The notes: a model not told the origin generated them from the sequence alone. A stretch of DNA of 64,000 nucleotides from Paracoccaceae bacterium (GCA_022823605.1 JAJEHS010000006.1:62001-126000), one strand, 5' to 3'. Numbered from the stretch's first letter, positions 44,551 to 54,492 are shown. A program made the numbers and translations.

Positions 44551-47500
44551 TTAGCTGCATCCCGTGGTAGTACCACATACTGTACAGACCATGCAGGTAC
44601 CGCTCCTGACAAGGGAATAGTTTCCACAAGAACCACAGACATCACCGCTATAATTTGGTGAGGAACTACTCTTCGAACCGGATGTGCTTGTCATTTCTGT
44701 CAAGGAAATAACTTCCCCTGATACTCTTGGAGGTTCACTTGCAACAATCTCTGCGGTATCAGTCATTGATCTCACATAACCGTGAGATCCTTCATTGACA
44801 ATCAGAGTATCTTCAAGTGTTTCCTGCATTACGATTTTGACATTGGCCAGATCTTCCCGCTCAAGATAACTGACAGCAAGCTCCCTGAAAATATAATCCA
44901 GGATGGAACTTGAGTTTTTTATCGTACCATTACCCTGAACCATACCGGCTGGTTCAAATCTTGTTCCTACAAAAGCCTCGACAAACACATCAAGTGGTAC
45001 GCCATATTGCAATCCAAGGGACACAGCAATGGCAAAGTTATTCATCATCGCCCCGAAACTTGCTCCCTCTTTATGCATGTCTATGAAAATTTCCCCCAAG
45101 GCACCATTTTCATATTCACCAGTTCTGAGGTAAACCTTGTGGCCGCCAACGGTGGCCTTTTGGGTATAACCCTTACGCCTGTTGCTGAGTTTCCTTCTCT
45201 TTCCAACCAGTTTTTCAGAAATATTCAGGACTCGAGTGGTTTGATCCACATCCTCTTCCATGGCCAACTGAACGATTTCATCGCCACCGACCAGAATGGT
45301 AGATAGAGGTTGGCTGAGTTTGGAACCATCACGGTAAAGTGCAACAGCCTTCAATCCCAGATTCCACGAAAGATCATAAGCGGACTTGCAATCTTCCACA
45401 GTGGCCATTGTAGGCATGTTGATGGTTTTTGAAATTGCTCCCGATATGAAACTCTGTGCTGCCGCAACCATTCTTATGTGACTATTGGCACTCAAACTCC
45501 TAGTTCCCTTCTTGCCATTCTGGTTGGCACAGTCGAACACCGGAAGATCCTTGTTTTCCAGATGAGGTGCTCCCTCGACAGTCTTGGCACCGCAAATGTA
45601 CTCATTGGCCTCTTCAATTTGTTCCGGTGTAAACCCTAACTCCGAGAGCAAGTCAAAACCCACCTGATTGATTTTCTCGAGTTTGATTCCGAGTTCCTTT
45701 ACACAAAATCCAGTTCCAAACCGTTCGGGAGTGAAGACAAATCGAATATCCACGAAGGTCGGTAAATCCTCTTCGATTTTATTCAAATCCTCCTTGCGGA
45801 ATCCCTTCTCGCTCAGGGATTCCCTATTGATATGTGGAGCACCTTCCAAAGTGGCTTTACCTACGGTATAATCAACAATGTCCTGTATTTGATAATCAGC
45901 ATAACCCAATGCCTCTAGTGCACGAGGTACCGACCGGTTGACTATTTGAAAATAACCACCTCCCGCAAGAGTCTTTATCTTGACAAGGGCGAATTCGGGC
46001 TCGATACCATTGGTGTCACAATCCATTACAAACCCGATGGTTCCGGTTGGGGCAATTACCGATACCTGGGCATTTCTGAATCCAAACTTCTGGCCGAGTT
46101 CAAGAGATGAATCCCATGCTTCCTGGGCCTTTTCGACAATTTCCTTGTGCGGACATTCCTCCATCACCAAAGGTATGGGTTTAATCTTCAGCCCTTCATA
46201 ACCTGAAGTATGGCCGTAAGCAGCACGTCGATGGTTTCTGATTACCCTCAACATTGCTTCTGAATTGGCGTCATATCCCTTGAATGCACCTAGCTCTTTT
46301 GCCATTTCGGCCGAGGTTCGATAACTCAAGCCGGTCAAGAGAGCCGTTATCGCTCCACAGGTCGCCCTGCCCCTTATTGAATCATAGGGGATGCCCATAT
46401 GCATCAACAGACCTCCCAAATTCGCATAACCCAATCCGAGAGTTCTGAATTTATACGAGAGATCGGCAATTATCTTGGATGGAAACTGAGCCATGTGGAC
46501 TGAAATTTCCAGCACGATCGTAAAGAGTCTGGTTACATGTTCAAACTCTCTCGTATCAAATTGACCGTCATGATAGAATTTCAACAAATTCAGGGATGCA
46601 AGGTTACACGCCGTGTCATCAAGAAACATGTATTCAGAGCATGGATTCGAAGCCCTGATCGGACCACTGTTGGGGCAGGTATGCCAGGAATTGATCGTAT
46701 CATGGAATTGTACACCTGGGTCGGCACAGGCCCAAGCTGTTTGACTGACCTGATTCCAGAGGTCTGTAGCCTTTACCGTTCTTGCAACTTCTCCGCTGGT
46801 TCGATATTTCAGTTCCCAATCCTGATCGTTTCTGGCTGCCTCCATAAATCCGTCGGTAACCCTGATGGAATTATTGGAATTTTGGCCGGAAACGGTTGCA
46901 TATCCCTCAGATTGCCAACCAGAATCTATTTCGGCAAAATCAATCGAAGTGTACCCCTGCTTGGCAAACTGTAGAATTCGGTTGATGAACCCTTCGGGGA
47001 CCATTGCTTCCTTGGCTTCGACTATTGCCTTCCTCAACTCCTTGTTGGACTGTGGATCACTTGCCTTTGCCAGAGGAAGATCAGAAGAATTGACAGCCCC
47101 AAAGAGTTTGTTCAGGTGTTTGGCAATGACCTTTGAACCGGCTACAAGCGAAGCAACCTTGTGCTCTTCCTTTTCTTTCCAGTTAATGAATTCCTCGATA
47201 TCAGGATGATCAATATCACAAATGACCATTTTAGCTGCCCGGCGGGTTGTCCCTCCCGATTTGATGGCTCCGGCTGCGCTGTCCCCGATATTTAGGAAAC
47301 TCATCAATCCGCTGGATTTGCCACCACTTTCCAAGGGTTCATCGGCAGCCCTCAGGTTCGAGAAATTTGTTCCGGTTCCCGAACCGAATTTGAACAACCT
47401 TGCTTCCCGCGCCCATAAATCCATAATGCCGCCTTCGTTGACAAGGTCATCCTCGACAGACTGGATAAAACAGGCATGCGGTTGTGGTCGATAGTAGGAG

Positions 47501-48069
47501 CTGTCGGATTTTTTGATTTCCCGGGTGGTTTCATCATAATAATAATGTCCTTGCCCTGCACGTGAGATGCCATAGGCCCAATGGATACCCGTGTTGAACC
47601 ATTGGGGAGAGTTGGGTGCTCCCCTCTGGGTTGCAAGTATATACCTCATTTCATCAAAGAATGCCCGTGCGTCATCCTCCGTGGTGAAATAGTTGCCCTT
47701 CCAGCCCCAATAGGTCCACGCACCTGCCAGCCGGTCAAAAACCTGCTTGGCTGATTTCTCCTGTCCAAACCGCTCGCTTTCCGGAACTCTTTTCAAAGCT
47801 TCCAGATCGGGTTCCCTCGACTGAAGAAAATCCGGTACCCCTGGCTCATCCCGCCTTTTCAAGCAAAGGGGAACACCCGCCTTTCGAAAATATTTTTGGG
47901 CCAATACATCAACAGCTGTCTGACTCCAGTTTTTCGGAACCTCAATTCCCTCGGTTTTAAATACCGCTTTTCCACTTGGATCCGAAATTACTGAATTGAC
48001 TTCTGAAAATTCTATTCCCTGATATGGACTCTCGTTTTTTTCAGTAAAATACCGCTTTATCTGTACCAC
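44551..48069 (-). CDS. nrdJ: Class II (adenosylcobalamin-dependent) ribonucleoside-diphosphate reductase
   Basis: A 1172-residue B12-dependent ribonucleotide reductase that makes deoxyribonucleotides without oxygen or a Tyr radical. Recognisable stretches are [27 protein letters not shown], the finger loop [21 protein letters not shown], and the substrate loop [19 protein letters not shown]. The long insert with [16 protein letters not shown] is typical of the alphaproteobacterial form. The C terminus holds a cysteine cluster ([22 protein letters not shown]) suited to zinc binding or thiol relay. It starts at GTG 48069. The upstream region carries an NrdR-like box and a perfect DnaA box. It makes the cell dependent on cobalamin supply, like the methionine genes at 53-55 kb. 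Confidence 0.96.
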   Translation of the reverse strand: MVQIKRYFTEKNESPYQGIEFSEVNSVISDPSGKAVFKTEGIEVPKNWSQTAVDVLAQKYFRKAGVPLCLKRRDEPGVPDFLQSREPDLEALKRVPESERFGQEKSAKQVFDRLAGAWTYWGWKGNYFTTEDDARAFFDEMRYILATQRGAPNSPQWFNTGIHWAYGISRAGQGHYYYDETTREIKKSDSSYYRPQPHACFIQSVEDDLVNEGGIMDLWAREARLFKFGSGTGTNFSNLRAADEPLESGGKSSGLMSFLNIGDSAAGAIKSGGTTRRAAKMVICDIDHPDIEEFINWKEKEEHKVASLVAGSKVIAKHLNKLFGAVNSSDLPLAKASDPQSNKELRKAIVEAKEAMVPEGFINRILQFAKQGYTSIDFAEIDSGWQSEGYATVSGQNSNNSIRVTDGFMEAARNDQDWELKYRTSGEVARTVKATDLWNQVSQTAWACADPGVQFHDTINSWHTCPNSGPIRASNPCSEYMFLDDTACNLASLNLLKFYHDGQFDTREFEHVTRLFTIVLEISVHMAQFPSKIIADLSYKFRTLGLGYANLGGLLMHMGIPYDSIRGRATCGAITALLTGLSYRTSAEMAKELGAFKGYDANSEAMLRVIRNHRRAAYGHTSGYEGLKIKPIPLVMEECPHKEIVEKAQEAWDSSLELGQKFGFRNAQVSVIAPTGTIGFVMDCDTNGIEPEFALVKIKTLAGGGYFQIVNRSVPRALEALGYADYQIQDIVDYTVGKATLEGAPHINRESLSEKGFRKEDLNKIEEDLPTFVDIRFVFTPERFGTGFCVKELGIKLEKINQVGFDLLSELGFTPEQIEEANEYICGAKTVEGAPHLENKDLPVFDCANQNGKKGTRSLSANSHIRMVAAAQSFISGAISKTINMPTMATVEDCKSAYDLSWNLGLKAVALYRDGSKLSQPLSTILVGGDEIVQLAMEEDVDQTTRVLNISEKLVGKRRKLSNRRKGYTQKATVGGHKVYLRTGEYENGALGEIFIDMHKEGASFGAMMNNFAIAVSLGLQYGVPLDVFVEAFVGTRFEPAGMVQGNGTIKNSSSILDYIFRELAVSYLEREDLANVKIVMQETLEDTLIVNEGSHGYVRSMTDTAEIVASEPPRVSGEVISLTEMTSTSGSKSSSSPNYSGDVCGSCGNYSLVRSGTCMVCTVCGTTTGCS

Positions 48070-48140
48070 CTGTCTAATCCCCTGTTTTAGGTATTTTTGT
48101 TAAAAAAATCCTTTATTTAGTTATTTTTCCAAATCATACT

Positions 48141-48154
48141 ACCAGATATAGTGT
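48141..48154 (-). promoter_or_regulatory. NrdR-box-like site upstream of nrdJ
   Basis: On the minus strand the bases read ACACTATATCTGGT, close to the NrdR consensus ACACWATATATWGTGT in its first half. It lies 72 bases upstream of the nrdJ start, where NrdR sites usually fall. The normal second box about 31 bases away was not found, so the call is tentative. Confidence 0.4.
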
Positions 48155-48310
48155 TCAAATGGAAATGAACAATCCGTAAAAATTAACGGCAAATGTATAT
48201 TTTCTCAGAAAAAATTTAGGGGTAAAACACAAAAATTCTAAACCGGTATTGTTTGCTTAATGAAGTGGGTGTTTTTTCAAATAAATTCGGGGTTTGGAGC
48301 TCAAATTTAT

Positions 48311-48319
48311 TTATCCACA
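48311..48319 (+). promoter_or_regulatory. Perfect DnaA box TTATCCACA
   Basis: A 9 of 9 match to the strong DnaA box in intergenic DNA, about 240 bases upstream of nrdJ. DnaA controls ribonucleotide reductase genes in other bacteria, so a regulatory role is plausible. No cluster of boxes is present, so this is not an origin. Confidence 0.5.
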
Positions 48320-48459
48320 ACTTTTTAGCAGGAATTGGTTTTTGTTGTTGAAAACTGAATTAGAGAATCAGAACAATGAATGTTTTTTTAGGTCTGATGC
48401 CTAAAACAAGATTGCAGCAATCTCAAAAAACGAATCAAAAAAATGGAGACCATCGGGGT

Positions 48460-48536
48460 TGGTCGGGGCGATTGGATTTGAACCAACGACCTACAGTTCC
48501 CAAAACTGTTGCGCTACCAGGCTGCGCTACGCCCCG
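48460..48536 (-). tRNA. tRNA-Pro (anticodon TGG)
   Basis: Read on the minus strand, the cloverleaf begins CGGGGCG and ends CGCCCCG-A-CCA, with CCA encoded. The D arm is GTAGCGCAGCCTGGTAGCGC-like, the anticodon stem ACAGT/ACTGT encloses TTTGGGA (anticodon TGG at its centre), and the T arm carries GGTTCAAATCC. Total 77 bases. The DUF192-pdxH genes lie upstream on the same strand. Confidence 0.95.
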
Positions 48537-48566
48537 TCTACACTTGGAGTAATTAAGGAGTGGCAA

Positions 48567-49067
48567 TCAGGATTTACAAGCCCAAGCAGCCAAATCGGGG
48601 TTAATTCTAGGGTGTCGAACAAGATCACCTTCCGAAATACCCAACTTTTGAACCAATCCCCCATTTATTTCCAGGACAAAGGAAATGGCATTTCCACCAA
48701 AAAACGTGGTGGTTGTCAATGGTTCTGCCTGATGATTTATGGTGGTAATTTGACCAGTTTCATCAATGAATATCATATCAAGAGGAATCAAGGTGTCTTT
48801 CATCCAGAAATTCGCTGGTCCTGGCTTGTCAAAGACAAAAAACATGCCTTGCGATAAACCGAGGGATTCTCTTCCCATCAACCCTTTTTTATGGCTTGCC
48901 GGCGTATCGGCAATCTCGATCCTGAAGCGAGCCATACCCCAATCACCCTTGACTTCCAACTGGTTATCCTTGCAATTGGCCAGCAATGCTGACGGTTCCG
49001 ATATTACCAACAAGGCAACCACAAATACAAAAAATACCTTTTTCATTCTACTCTGTTTTGATTTCAT
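48567..49067 (-). CDS. DUF192 family exported protein
   Basis: A 166-residue protein with a signal peptide (about residues 1-31, MKKVFFVFVVALLVIS core, ending SALLANC). The DUF192 body shows FRIEIADTPASHKKGLMGRESL, MFFVFDKPGPANFWMKDTLIPLDMIFID and a final VLEINGGLVQKLGISEGD, all family hallmarks. The Cys after the signal core (LLANC) might indicate a lipoprotein, but no clean lipobox is evident. DUF192 has no established function. The start is ATG 49067: it overlaps the pdxH stop as ATGA, giving translational coupling; an upstream in-frame start would run into pdxH. Confidence 0.88.
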   Translation of the reverse strand: MKSKQSRMKKVFFVFVVALLVISEPSALLANCKDNQLEVKGDWGMARFRIEIADTPASHKKGLMGRESLGLSQGMFFVFDKPGPANFWMKDTLIPLDMIFIDETGQITTINHQAEPLTTTTFFGGNAISFVLEINGGLVQKLGISEGDLVRHPRINPDLAAWACKS

Positions 49068-49663
49068 GGATACAAACGGATTGATTCCCACTTCGAATTT
49101 TGCCGGTTCCTTATCCACCTTATTCGATCGTGTATTCGAAACTTCCCTTCACTCCAAAATTCTATCTCTGACGGAATAATACGATAACCACCCCAAAATT
49201 CAGGTCTTGGTGGGGAGTTTCCAAATTTCATGGCGATCCTTGCTACGGAGTTGACCAAGAGCTTTTTTGAGGGAAGTTCCCTTGATTGTTTTGAAGCCCA
49301 TGCACCATATCGGCTGTCAAGCTGACGTGAGTGAAAATATTCATCGGATTTCTCTGGCTCAAGAATTTCTGCCATCCCCTTGACCCTGATCTGTCTCTTC
49401 AGGGATCTCCAGTGAAGGGAAAAAGCAACATTCGAACGGTGTGATATTTCACTCCCCTTTGTACTTGTATAGTTGGTATAAAAAATAAATCCATTGGTAT
49501 CAATTTCCTTGAGCAGTACCATTCTGACATTCGGTATGCCTTCAGGGTCAGAAGTTGCCAAGGCAATGGCATTATGATCCTGGATATTTTTTGATTTGGC
49601 AAAATCAAGCCACTCCTGAACCATTGACAGGGGTGTTTTACCTTTTCCCAGACTGGTTTTCAT
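49064..49663 (-). CDS. pdxH: Pyridoxamine/pyridoxine 5'-phosphate oxidase
   Basis: PdxH oxidises pyridoxamine or pyridoxine phosphate to pyridoxal 5'-phosphate with FMN. The 199-residue sequence has the FMN- and substrate-contacting elements: NVRMVLLKEID, FIFYTNYTSTKG, AFSLHWRSLKRQIRVKG, SRYGAWASKQS, PEFWGGYRIIP and the C-terminal RLYP (canonical RLxP). The ending is exact for the family. It is coupled to the DUF192 gene by a 4-base overlap. The gap to fabI on the opposite strand is 135 bases. Confidence 0.95.
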   Translation of the reverse strand: MKTSLGKGKTPLSMVQEWLDFAKSKNIQDHNAIALATSDPEGIPNVRMVLLKEIDTNGFIFYTNYTSTKGSEISHRSNVAFSLHWRSLKRQIRVKGMAEILEPEKSDEYFHSRQLDSRYGAWASKQSRELPSKKLLVNSVARIAMKFGNSPPRPEFWGGYRIIPSEIEFWSEGKFRIHDRIRWIRNRQNSKWESIRLYP

Positions 49664-49798
49664 GCTTAATCTCCCCTATTTTGCCCTTGGGTAAAGACAT
49701 TAATATCCACAATTATTTGCAATACGCAAATTGCATATAAGTTTTTTATTTTTAGAATAAGCGACTATGAATAATAACCATTAATCGGGGTTTTCTTT

Positions 49799-50611
49799 AT
49801 GAAATTAATGGAAGGTAAACGCGGGCTTATCATGGGGGTAGCCAATGACAAGTCAATTGCCTGGGGTATTGCCAAGGCTTGTCATGAACATGGTGCTCAA
49901 TTGGCATTTTCATACCAGAACGAAATTTTTCACAAACGGGTTGCACCACTGGTTGAATCAATTGGTTCCCAGCACATGATCCCGTGCGATGTAACCAACC
50001 CCGAATCACTGGATAAACTGTTTGAGGAATTGAAAAAATCCTGGGGTAGTCTGGATTTTGTAGTTCATGCAATCGGGTTCTCGGACAAAAATGAATTGCG
50101 CGGAAGATATGTTGATATTTCACAAGAAAATTTCACCATGTCCATGGATATTTCAGTCTATTCGTTTACAGCTGTTGCCCAAAGGGCGGAAAAACTGATG
50201 ACCAATGGTGGTTCCCTGCTTACAATGACCTATTACGGTTCTGAAAAGGTTATGCCGCACTATAATGTGATGGGTGTCGCCAAGGCAGCATTGGAAGCAT
50301 CAGTTCGTTATCTGGCAGCTGATTTGGGAAGCAAGCAAATCAGGGTAAATGCAATTTCTGCCGGAACTATCAAGACTCTGGCTGCATCAGGCATAGGGGA
50401 CTTCAGATATATACTTAAGTGGAATGAATTGAATTCGCCCCTGCAAAGGAATGTAACCACTGAAGATGTCGGTAATTCTGCGCTCTACCTGCTTTCTGAT
50501 TTGGGAAGTTCAGTAACTGGTGAAGTTTTGCATGTGGATTCCGGATACCATGTTGTTGGCATGAAAAGGGTTGATGCGCCAGATATAGACAAAGTAACAG
50601 GAAGAAATTAA
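49799..50611 (+). CDS. fabI: Enoyl-[acyl-carrier-protein] reductase (NADH), FabI
   Basis: FabI reduces enoyl-ACP in the last step of each fatty-acid elongation cycle. The 270-residue sequence has the atypical SDR nucleotide loop [13 protein letters not shown] and [10 protein letters not shown]. The active Tyr and Lys are in [24 protein letters not shown] (Y-x6-K arrangement), and [12 protein letters not shown] is the mobile substrate loop. It is the classical FabI, not FabK, FabL or FabV. gpt follows after two bases, with its ribosome site in the end of fabI. Confidence 0.95.
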   Translation: MKLMEGKRGLIMGVANDKSIAWGIAKACHEHGAQLAFSYQNEIFHKRVAPLVESIGSQHMIPCDVTNPESLDKLFEELKKSWGSLDFVVHAIGFSDKNELRGRYVDISQENFTMSMDISVYSFTAVAQRAEKLMTNGGSLLTMTYYGSEKVMPHYNVMGVAKAALEASVRYLAADLGSKQIRVNAISAGTIKTLAASGIGDFRYILKWNELNSPLQRNVTTEDVGNSALYLLSDLGSSVTGEVLHVDSGYHVVGMKRVDAPDIDKVTGRN

Positions 50612-50613
50612 CA

Positions 50614-51117
50614 ATGACCGTATTACCTCACGAAAAAGGGTTTCATGTTAGTTGGGACCAGGTCCACAGGGATTCCCGGGCCCTTGCATGGCGACTGGAT
50701 AATTTTGAAAATGATGAAAGAAATTGGAACGCTATAATCGCTATCACAAGAGGGGGATTGACCCCTGCCATGATAATAGCCCGTGAACTTGATATCAGAA
50801 CGGTTGATACCATTTCCATCAGGTGTTATGAGCACAAAAACATAGGAAAGCCTCAAATTTTGAAAATGCCACATCCCGACATACCCAAGGATTCGAAGAA
50901 TATTTTGATCATTGATGATTTGGTGGACACAGGTACAACCTTGAAGGTGGTCAGGGAACTCTACCCGAATGCAACCTACTCTACAGTATATGCCAAACCT
51001 GAAGGTAAACCCTTGGTAGATGTCTACATAACCGAGGTAAGTCAGGATACGTGGATTTATTTTCCCTGGGATATGGCGCTGCATTACCAGCAACCCTATC
51101 GAGAACTCAGGGATTAG
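50614..51117 (+). CDS. gpt: Xanthine (xanthine-guanine) phosphoribosyltransferase
   Basis: A 167-residue type I phosphoribosyltransferase for purine salvage. The PRPP-binding motif is [16 protein letters not shown]. An N-terminal IITRGG-like loop ([19 protein letters not shown]) and a C-terminal YFPWDM match xanthine-guanine PRTs such as E. coli Gpt. It starts two bases after fabI and probably shares its transcript. purB lies 77 bases downstream on the same strand, so salvage and de novo purine genes sit together. Confidence 0.93.
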   Translation: MTVLPHEKGFHVSWDQVHRDSRALAWRLDNFENDERNWNAIIAITRGGLTPAMIIARELDIRTVDTISIRCYEHKNIGKPQILKMPHPDIPKDSKNILIIDDLVDTGTTLKVVRELYPNATYSTVYAKPEGKPLVDVYITEVSQDTWIYFPWDMALHYQQPYRELRD

Positions 51118-51194
51118 TCTGGATAGACTGAAACAGTCTTCACTAAAGGGTAAAAATTCAGTTTGATGATAAACAATGAATTCTGATTTGAGCG

Positions 51195-52517
51195 ATGCTT
51201 GAAAGATATTCCCTGCCAGAAATGACCAGAATCTGGTCTGAACAATTCAAGTTGCAAACTTGGTTTCGCATTGAGGTTCTTGCCTGTGAGGGTCGGGCCA
51301 AGCTGGGTGAACTTGATGGAGATATTGTCAAGGCATTTTGGACCATTGAACCCGAAACATTTGATGAACAAAGGATCAAGCAGATTGAAGCGGAGGTTAA
51401 TCATGAATCCGTTGCTTTCCAGATGTACATTGAGGAATTGGCTGATGAAAAATGCCGTGGTATCTTTCACCGGGGATTAACCTCATCAGATGTATTGGAT
51501 ACCTGCTATAATTATCAACTCAAAGAAGCTTCGGACTTGATCATCGCCAAACTGCAAAATTTGGCAGCAGAATTTAAACGGCTAGCACAAGAGCATAAAT
51601 TGACCCCCTGTATCGGACGCAGCCATGGTATTCATGGTGAACCAATCACATTTGGTTTGAAAATGCTTCGGGCCTATGCCGAAACCCAACGCAATATATC
51701 CAGGTTGAAACATGTCAAAAAGGAAATTTCGATAGGCATGATCTCAGGTGCTATGGGGACTTATTCCACTATAAATCCCGAAGTTGAAAAACATGTCTGC
51801 AAACAAATGGGGTTGGAGCCTGAAAGCATTTCCTCCCAAATTATTCCTAGAGATCGTCATGCCATGTACTTTACGATATTGGGAGTCGTGGCTGCCACAC
51901 TTGAAAGGATATCTACCGAGTTGCGGCAATTGCAAATCACGGAAATAGGTGAAATCCAGGAACCCTTCTCATCAAGACAAAAAGGGTCCTCGGCCATGCC
52001 ACACAAAAAGAACCCCATATTGTTGGAAAATATAACAGGATTATCAAGATTAATTCAGACGCATGTATCAGCGGCTTTGGGGAATGTATCATTGTGGCAG
52101 GAAAGGGACATGAGTCATTCCTCGGTTGAAAGAGCCTTGGGACCAGATACTACCATAACCCTCGATTTTGCCATCCATCGTTTGACAGGGCTTTTGAAAG
52201 GCTTGGTTGTCAATTCGCAACAGATGGCCAGCAATCTGAAAAAATTGGGAGGAATTGTCTACTCACATCGAATCATGAATACCCTGACTGAAAGGGGAGT
52301 TCCCAAGGATGATGCGTATCGGATGGTTCAGAGTGCTTCCTTCAAGACAATTGAAAGCGGTGACAACCTACTTGAGGTCTTGCTTAGGGACAGGGCTATC
52401 ATGAATTGGATATCCCAAGATGAATTGGCAGATCTATTCGATCTGAAATATTTTCAAAAGGAAATTGAGGGTATTTATGAACGTGTTTTGGAACCTGGTA
52501 ATCAAGGTGCCTGTTAG
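51195..52517 (+). CDS. purB: Adenylosuccinate lyase
   Basis: PurB acts twice in purine synthesis, releasing fumarate from SAICAR and adenylosuccinate. The 440-residue protein has the superfamily signature GSSAMPHKKNPILLENITGL with the flexible Ser loop. It also has RGLTSSDVLDTC, the catalytic His in GRSHGIHGEPITFG, and WQERDMSHSSVER. The start ATG gives the conserved MLERYSLPEM N terminus. It is convergent with the DUF1476 gene 17 bases downstream, with no room for a dedicated terminator. Confidence 0.96.
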   Translation: MLERYSLPEMTRIWSEQFKLQTWFRIEVLACEGRAKLGELDGDIVKAFWTIEPETFDEQRIKQIEAEVNHESVAFQMYIEELADEKCRGIFHRGLTSSDVLDTCYNYQLKEASDLIIAKLQNLAAEFKRLAQEHKLTPCIGRSHGIHGEPITFGLKMLRAYAETQRNISRLKHVKKEISIGMISGAMGTYSTINPEVEKHVCKQMGLEPESISSQIIPRDRHAMYFTILGVVAATLERISTELRQLQITEIGEIQEPFSSRQKGSSAMPHKKNPILLENITGLSRLIQTHVSAALGNVSLWQERDMSHSSVERALGPDTTITLDFAIHRLTGLLKGLVVNSQQMASNLKKLGGIVYSHRIMNTLTERGVPKDDAYRMVQSASFKTIESGDNLLEVLLRDRAIMNWISQDELADLFDLKYFQKEIEGIYERVLEPGNQGAC

Positions 52518-52534
52518 AAAGTGCTAATTTTGAC

Positions 52535-52852
52535 CTAACTTGCCTCTGATTGAATTTGAACCCTTGCATCGTGAAGTAATTCTTCTGCCTTGGAACGAAT
52601 TTCATTTTCACCGGCAATACCATCCAAATCCTTGATTACTTTTCTGAAAACATCTTCCTGACCTGGTTCTTCAAAATCCGATTTTACAACTTCAAGGGCA
52701 TAGGAAGAGGCATTTTCTCCAGACAAACCCAATTTTTCAGCTGCCCACTGACCCAATAGTTTGTTTGCCCTGGCCTGAGCCTTGAAAGACATCTCTTCAT
52801 CAAAAGCAAATTTTGACTCATAGGCTTTTTGCCTGTCCTTGAATGTATTCAT
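52535..52852 (-). CDS. DUF1476 protein, F1-ATPase zeta-type inhibitor
   Basis: A 105-residue helical protein matching DUF1476. Members are the zeta subunit that blocks ATP hydrolysis by the F1-ATPase of alphaproteobacteria such as Paracoccus. The inhibitory N terminus is recognisable (FKDRQKAYESKFAFDEEMSFKA), followed by ARANKLLGQWAAEKLGL and a C-terminal helical bundle. The inhibitory strength varies across species and cannot be judged here. It is the last gene of a minus-strand run starting at rnd, 110 bases after the DUF1638 gene. Confidence 0.92.
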   Translation of the reverse strand: MNTFKDRQKAYESKFAFDEEMSFKAQARANKLLGQWAAEKLGLSGENASSYALEVVKSDFEEPGQEDVFRKVIKDLDGIAGENEIRSKAEELLHDARVQIQSEAS

Positions 52853-52962
52853 TTAATTAGCACTCCAAGCTGAATTTTCACAAAGTTAAATCATGGAATT
52901 AATAACCTTCATGTGGTATTTCTGCAGTTAAGGTAAAGACCCAACGAATTAAAATTGAAGTT

Positions 52963-53592
52963 TTACTGGTTTGGATGCAGATTGTTCAAGGTTTGTGCCA
53001 GATCGCCATAACCGGTAAATCTTCTTTCATATTCCAATTCCAGCAGCTCGGCATAATCCTTGGCAAGACGGGTTAAATCCTGATCTTCTGTTTGCGCAAG
53101 ATAAACCAGTTTTGTGTAATTGCCGAAATACATTTCCTTTAAATCAGGATGTTTATCAAGGCCAAGAGGTTTGATTATGAAAGAGTTGAACTGTCGAACC
53201 AGGAAATCCGTCAAATAGAAGGATGTAATTTCATTTTCTGCAGTTTTGTTGAACTTTTCCACCCCTTCAAAGAAGGCATAACAATGGGGTCCGGGTATCA
53301 TTTCTATACCCATTTCATCGCATTTCTTCCTGAGCAAGCCTCCAGTTCCACAATCAGCATAAACAACGAAAATATGTTTAAATTCGGATTTGAATTTGTT
53401 GACGGCCTTTTCCACTTCTTGGGGAATCTTGTCAGGATATAGATGAAGTTTAGCTGGCAAACAGTGTAAGTGAAAATGATCCCAGCCATTCATTCTTATC
53501 AGGGCAAGGATTTCGGCAGCTAGAGCTCCACACGCCAAAAGAAGTATGTCTCCCTTGCCTTCATAAACAAACTGGGAATTGCGACCTACCAT
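52963..53592 (-). CDS. DUF1638 family protein
   Basis: A 209-residue soluble protein with the DUF1638 pattern. It shows an N-terminal LLACGALAAEI (Cys21), LHCLPAKLHLYPDKIP (Cys44 and His), VYADCGTGGLL (Cys81) and GPHCYAFFEG (His103, Cys104), the last two being family hallmarks. Conserved Cys/His residues suggest a metal or corrinoid-linked role, but none has been shown to my knowledge. Members are frequently found next to corrinoid and methyltransferase genes. Here it follows the corrinoid protein gene by 106 bases on the same strand, with a hairpin in between. Role in methyl transfer or corrinoid handling is inferred from context. Confidence 0.85.
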   Translation of the reverse strand: MVGRNSQFVYEGKGDILLLACGALAAEILALIRMNGWDHFHLHCLPAKLHLYPDKIPQEVEKAVNKFKSEFKHIFVVYADCGTGGLLRKKCDEMGIEMIPGPHCYAFFEGVEKFNKTAENEITSFYLTDFLVRQFNSFIIKPLGLDKHPDLKEMYFGNYTKLVYLAQTEDQDLTRLAKDYAELLELEYERRFTGYGDLAQTLNNLHPNQ

Positions 53593-53670
53593 GATAATCT
53601 TGGATACCTCAATTGAAGCAGTTGTACATATTATACCCCATTCTCAACTTAAAGGGGGTAAATATGTTTC

Positions 53671-53693
53671 AAAATTGAACCTCAGGTCCAATT
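53671..53693 (-). terminator. Hairpin with T-run after the corrinoid protein gene
   Basis: On the minus strand AATTGGACC pairs with GGTTCAATT (one G-U pair) over TGA and is followed by T-rich sequence. It starts six bases after the corrinoid gene stop and may partly uncouple DUF1638 from it. Confidence 0.5.
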
Positions 53694-53698
53694 GGAAT

Positions 53699-54406
53699 TT
53701 ATGCTGAAGCCATCATCTGGTTATGTTTTCGAGCCATAAATTCCTTGGCTGTCTCTACTGCTACTGCTGCGTCCCGACAATAGGCATCAGCACCGATTGC
53801 CTTACCGAACTCTTCATTCAATGGGGCTCCACCAACTAGGACAATGATATCATCGCGTAAACCCAATTCCTTCAAGCGATCAATCACCACCTTCATATAA
53901 GGCATCGTCGTAGTCAAGAGAGCTGACATTCCAAGTATATCAGGTTTTTCAGCATCCATGGCTTCAAGGTAGTTTTCAACAGGGTTGTTGATCCCCAAAT
54001 CAATGACTTCAAACCCCGCCCCTTCCAACATCATGGAAACAAGATTCTTCCCAATATCATGAATATCTCCCTTGACGGTACCGATAACCATTTTACCCAT
54101 CCTGGGAGCACCGGTTTCAGCCAGCAAAGGTTTGAGGATTTTCATGCCTGCCTTCATGGCGTTTGCTGAAAGTAAAACTTCCGGAACAAACAAAATTCCG
54201 TCACGAAAGTCTATCCCGACAATTCGCATTCCTTCAACCAAGGCCTCGGTGAGGATCTTGTAAGGCATCCAACCACGTTCCAACAGAATGTTGACACCTT
54301 CAACAATTTCTTCATTCAACCCGTCGTACAGATCATCGTGCATTTGGGGTACGAGTTCATCATCGGGCAATTCCGAGAGAATTATATCATCTTCTTCATC
54401 TGTCAC
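53699..54406 (-). CDS. Cobalamin (corrinoid)-binding methyltransferase protein, MetH/MtbC-like
   Basis: A 235-residue free-standing B12-carrier protein. A helical cap domain (about 25-100) is followed by a Rossmann-like cobalamin domain. The lower-ligand motif is GDIHDIGKN with His116, then MSALLTTTM (the S-x-L part) and VLVGGAPLNEEFG (the GG part). This is the domain pair that carries the methyl group in MetH and in methylamine or glycine-betaine methyltransferase systems. A homocysteine methyltransferase gene precedes it and DUF1638 follows it. It starts at GTG 54406 after AGGGAG. It is either the B12 module of a split methionine synthase or the corrinoid partner of an MttB-family enzyme. 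Confidence 0.92.
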   Translation of the reverse strand: MTDEEDDIILSELPDDELVPQMHDDLYDGLNEEIVEGVNILLERGWMPYKILTEALVEGMRIVGIDFRDGILFVPEVLLSANAMKAGMKILKPLLAETGAPRMGKMVIGTVKGDIHDIGKNLVSMMLEGAGFEVIDLGINNPVENYLEAMDAEKPDILGMSALLTTTMPYMKVVIDRLKELGLRDDIIVLVGGAPLNEEFGKAIGADAYCRDAAVAVETAKEFMARKHNQMMASA

Positions 54407-54477
54407 CTTGATTTCTCCCTATGTGATTGATTTTATCCAATCGAAAATAATGAAAACACCACAACTACATAAAACAA

Positions 54478-54492
54478 TTACATTCAATGTAA
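54478..54492. promoter_or_regulatory. 15-base palindrome upstream of the corrinoid gene
   Basis: TTACATT-C-AATGTAA is fully symmetric, 72 bases upstream of the corrinoid protein start in the 131-base gap after the homocysteine methyltransferase gene. It suits a dimeric regulator. No cobalamin or SAM riboswitch could be recognised in this gap. Confidence 0.4.

Larger units (their letters stand above)
48070..48459. other. nrdJ upstream region
   Basis: About 390 AT-rich bases between nrdJ and tRNA-Pro, both transcribed leftward. It holds an NrdR-like site near nrdJ and a single perfect DnaA box, listed separately. No coding frame with a ribosome site was seen. Confidence 0.5.

Noticed and set aside
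48070..48459. Replication origin around the DnaA box
   Set aside because: Only a single perfect box, no dnaA, hemE or parAB neighbours, and no repeated AT-rich 13-mers.
48459..48857. Open frame of 132 codons rightward starting with VGAIGFEPTTYSSQN-like text
   Set aside because: Its beginning is the antisense of tRNA-Pro, a well-known source of spurious protein predictions; the rest overlaps the real DUF192 gene in antisense.
49111..49119. TTATCCACC, a near DnaA box
   Set aside because: One mismatch, lies inside the pdxH coding region, and is isolated.
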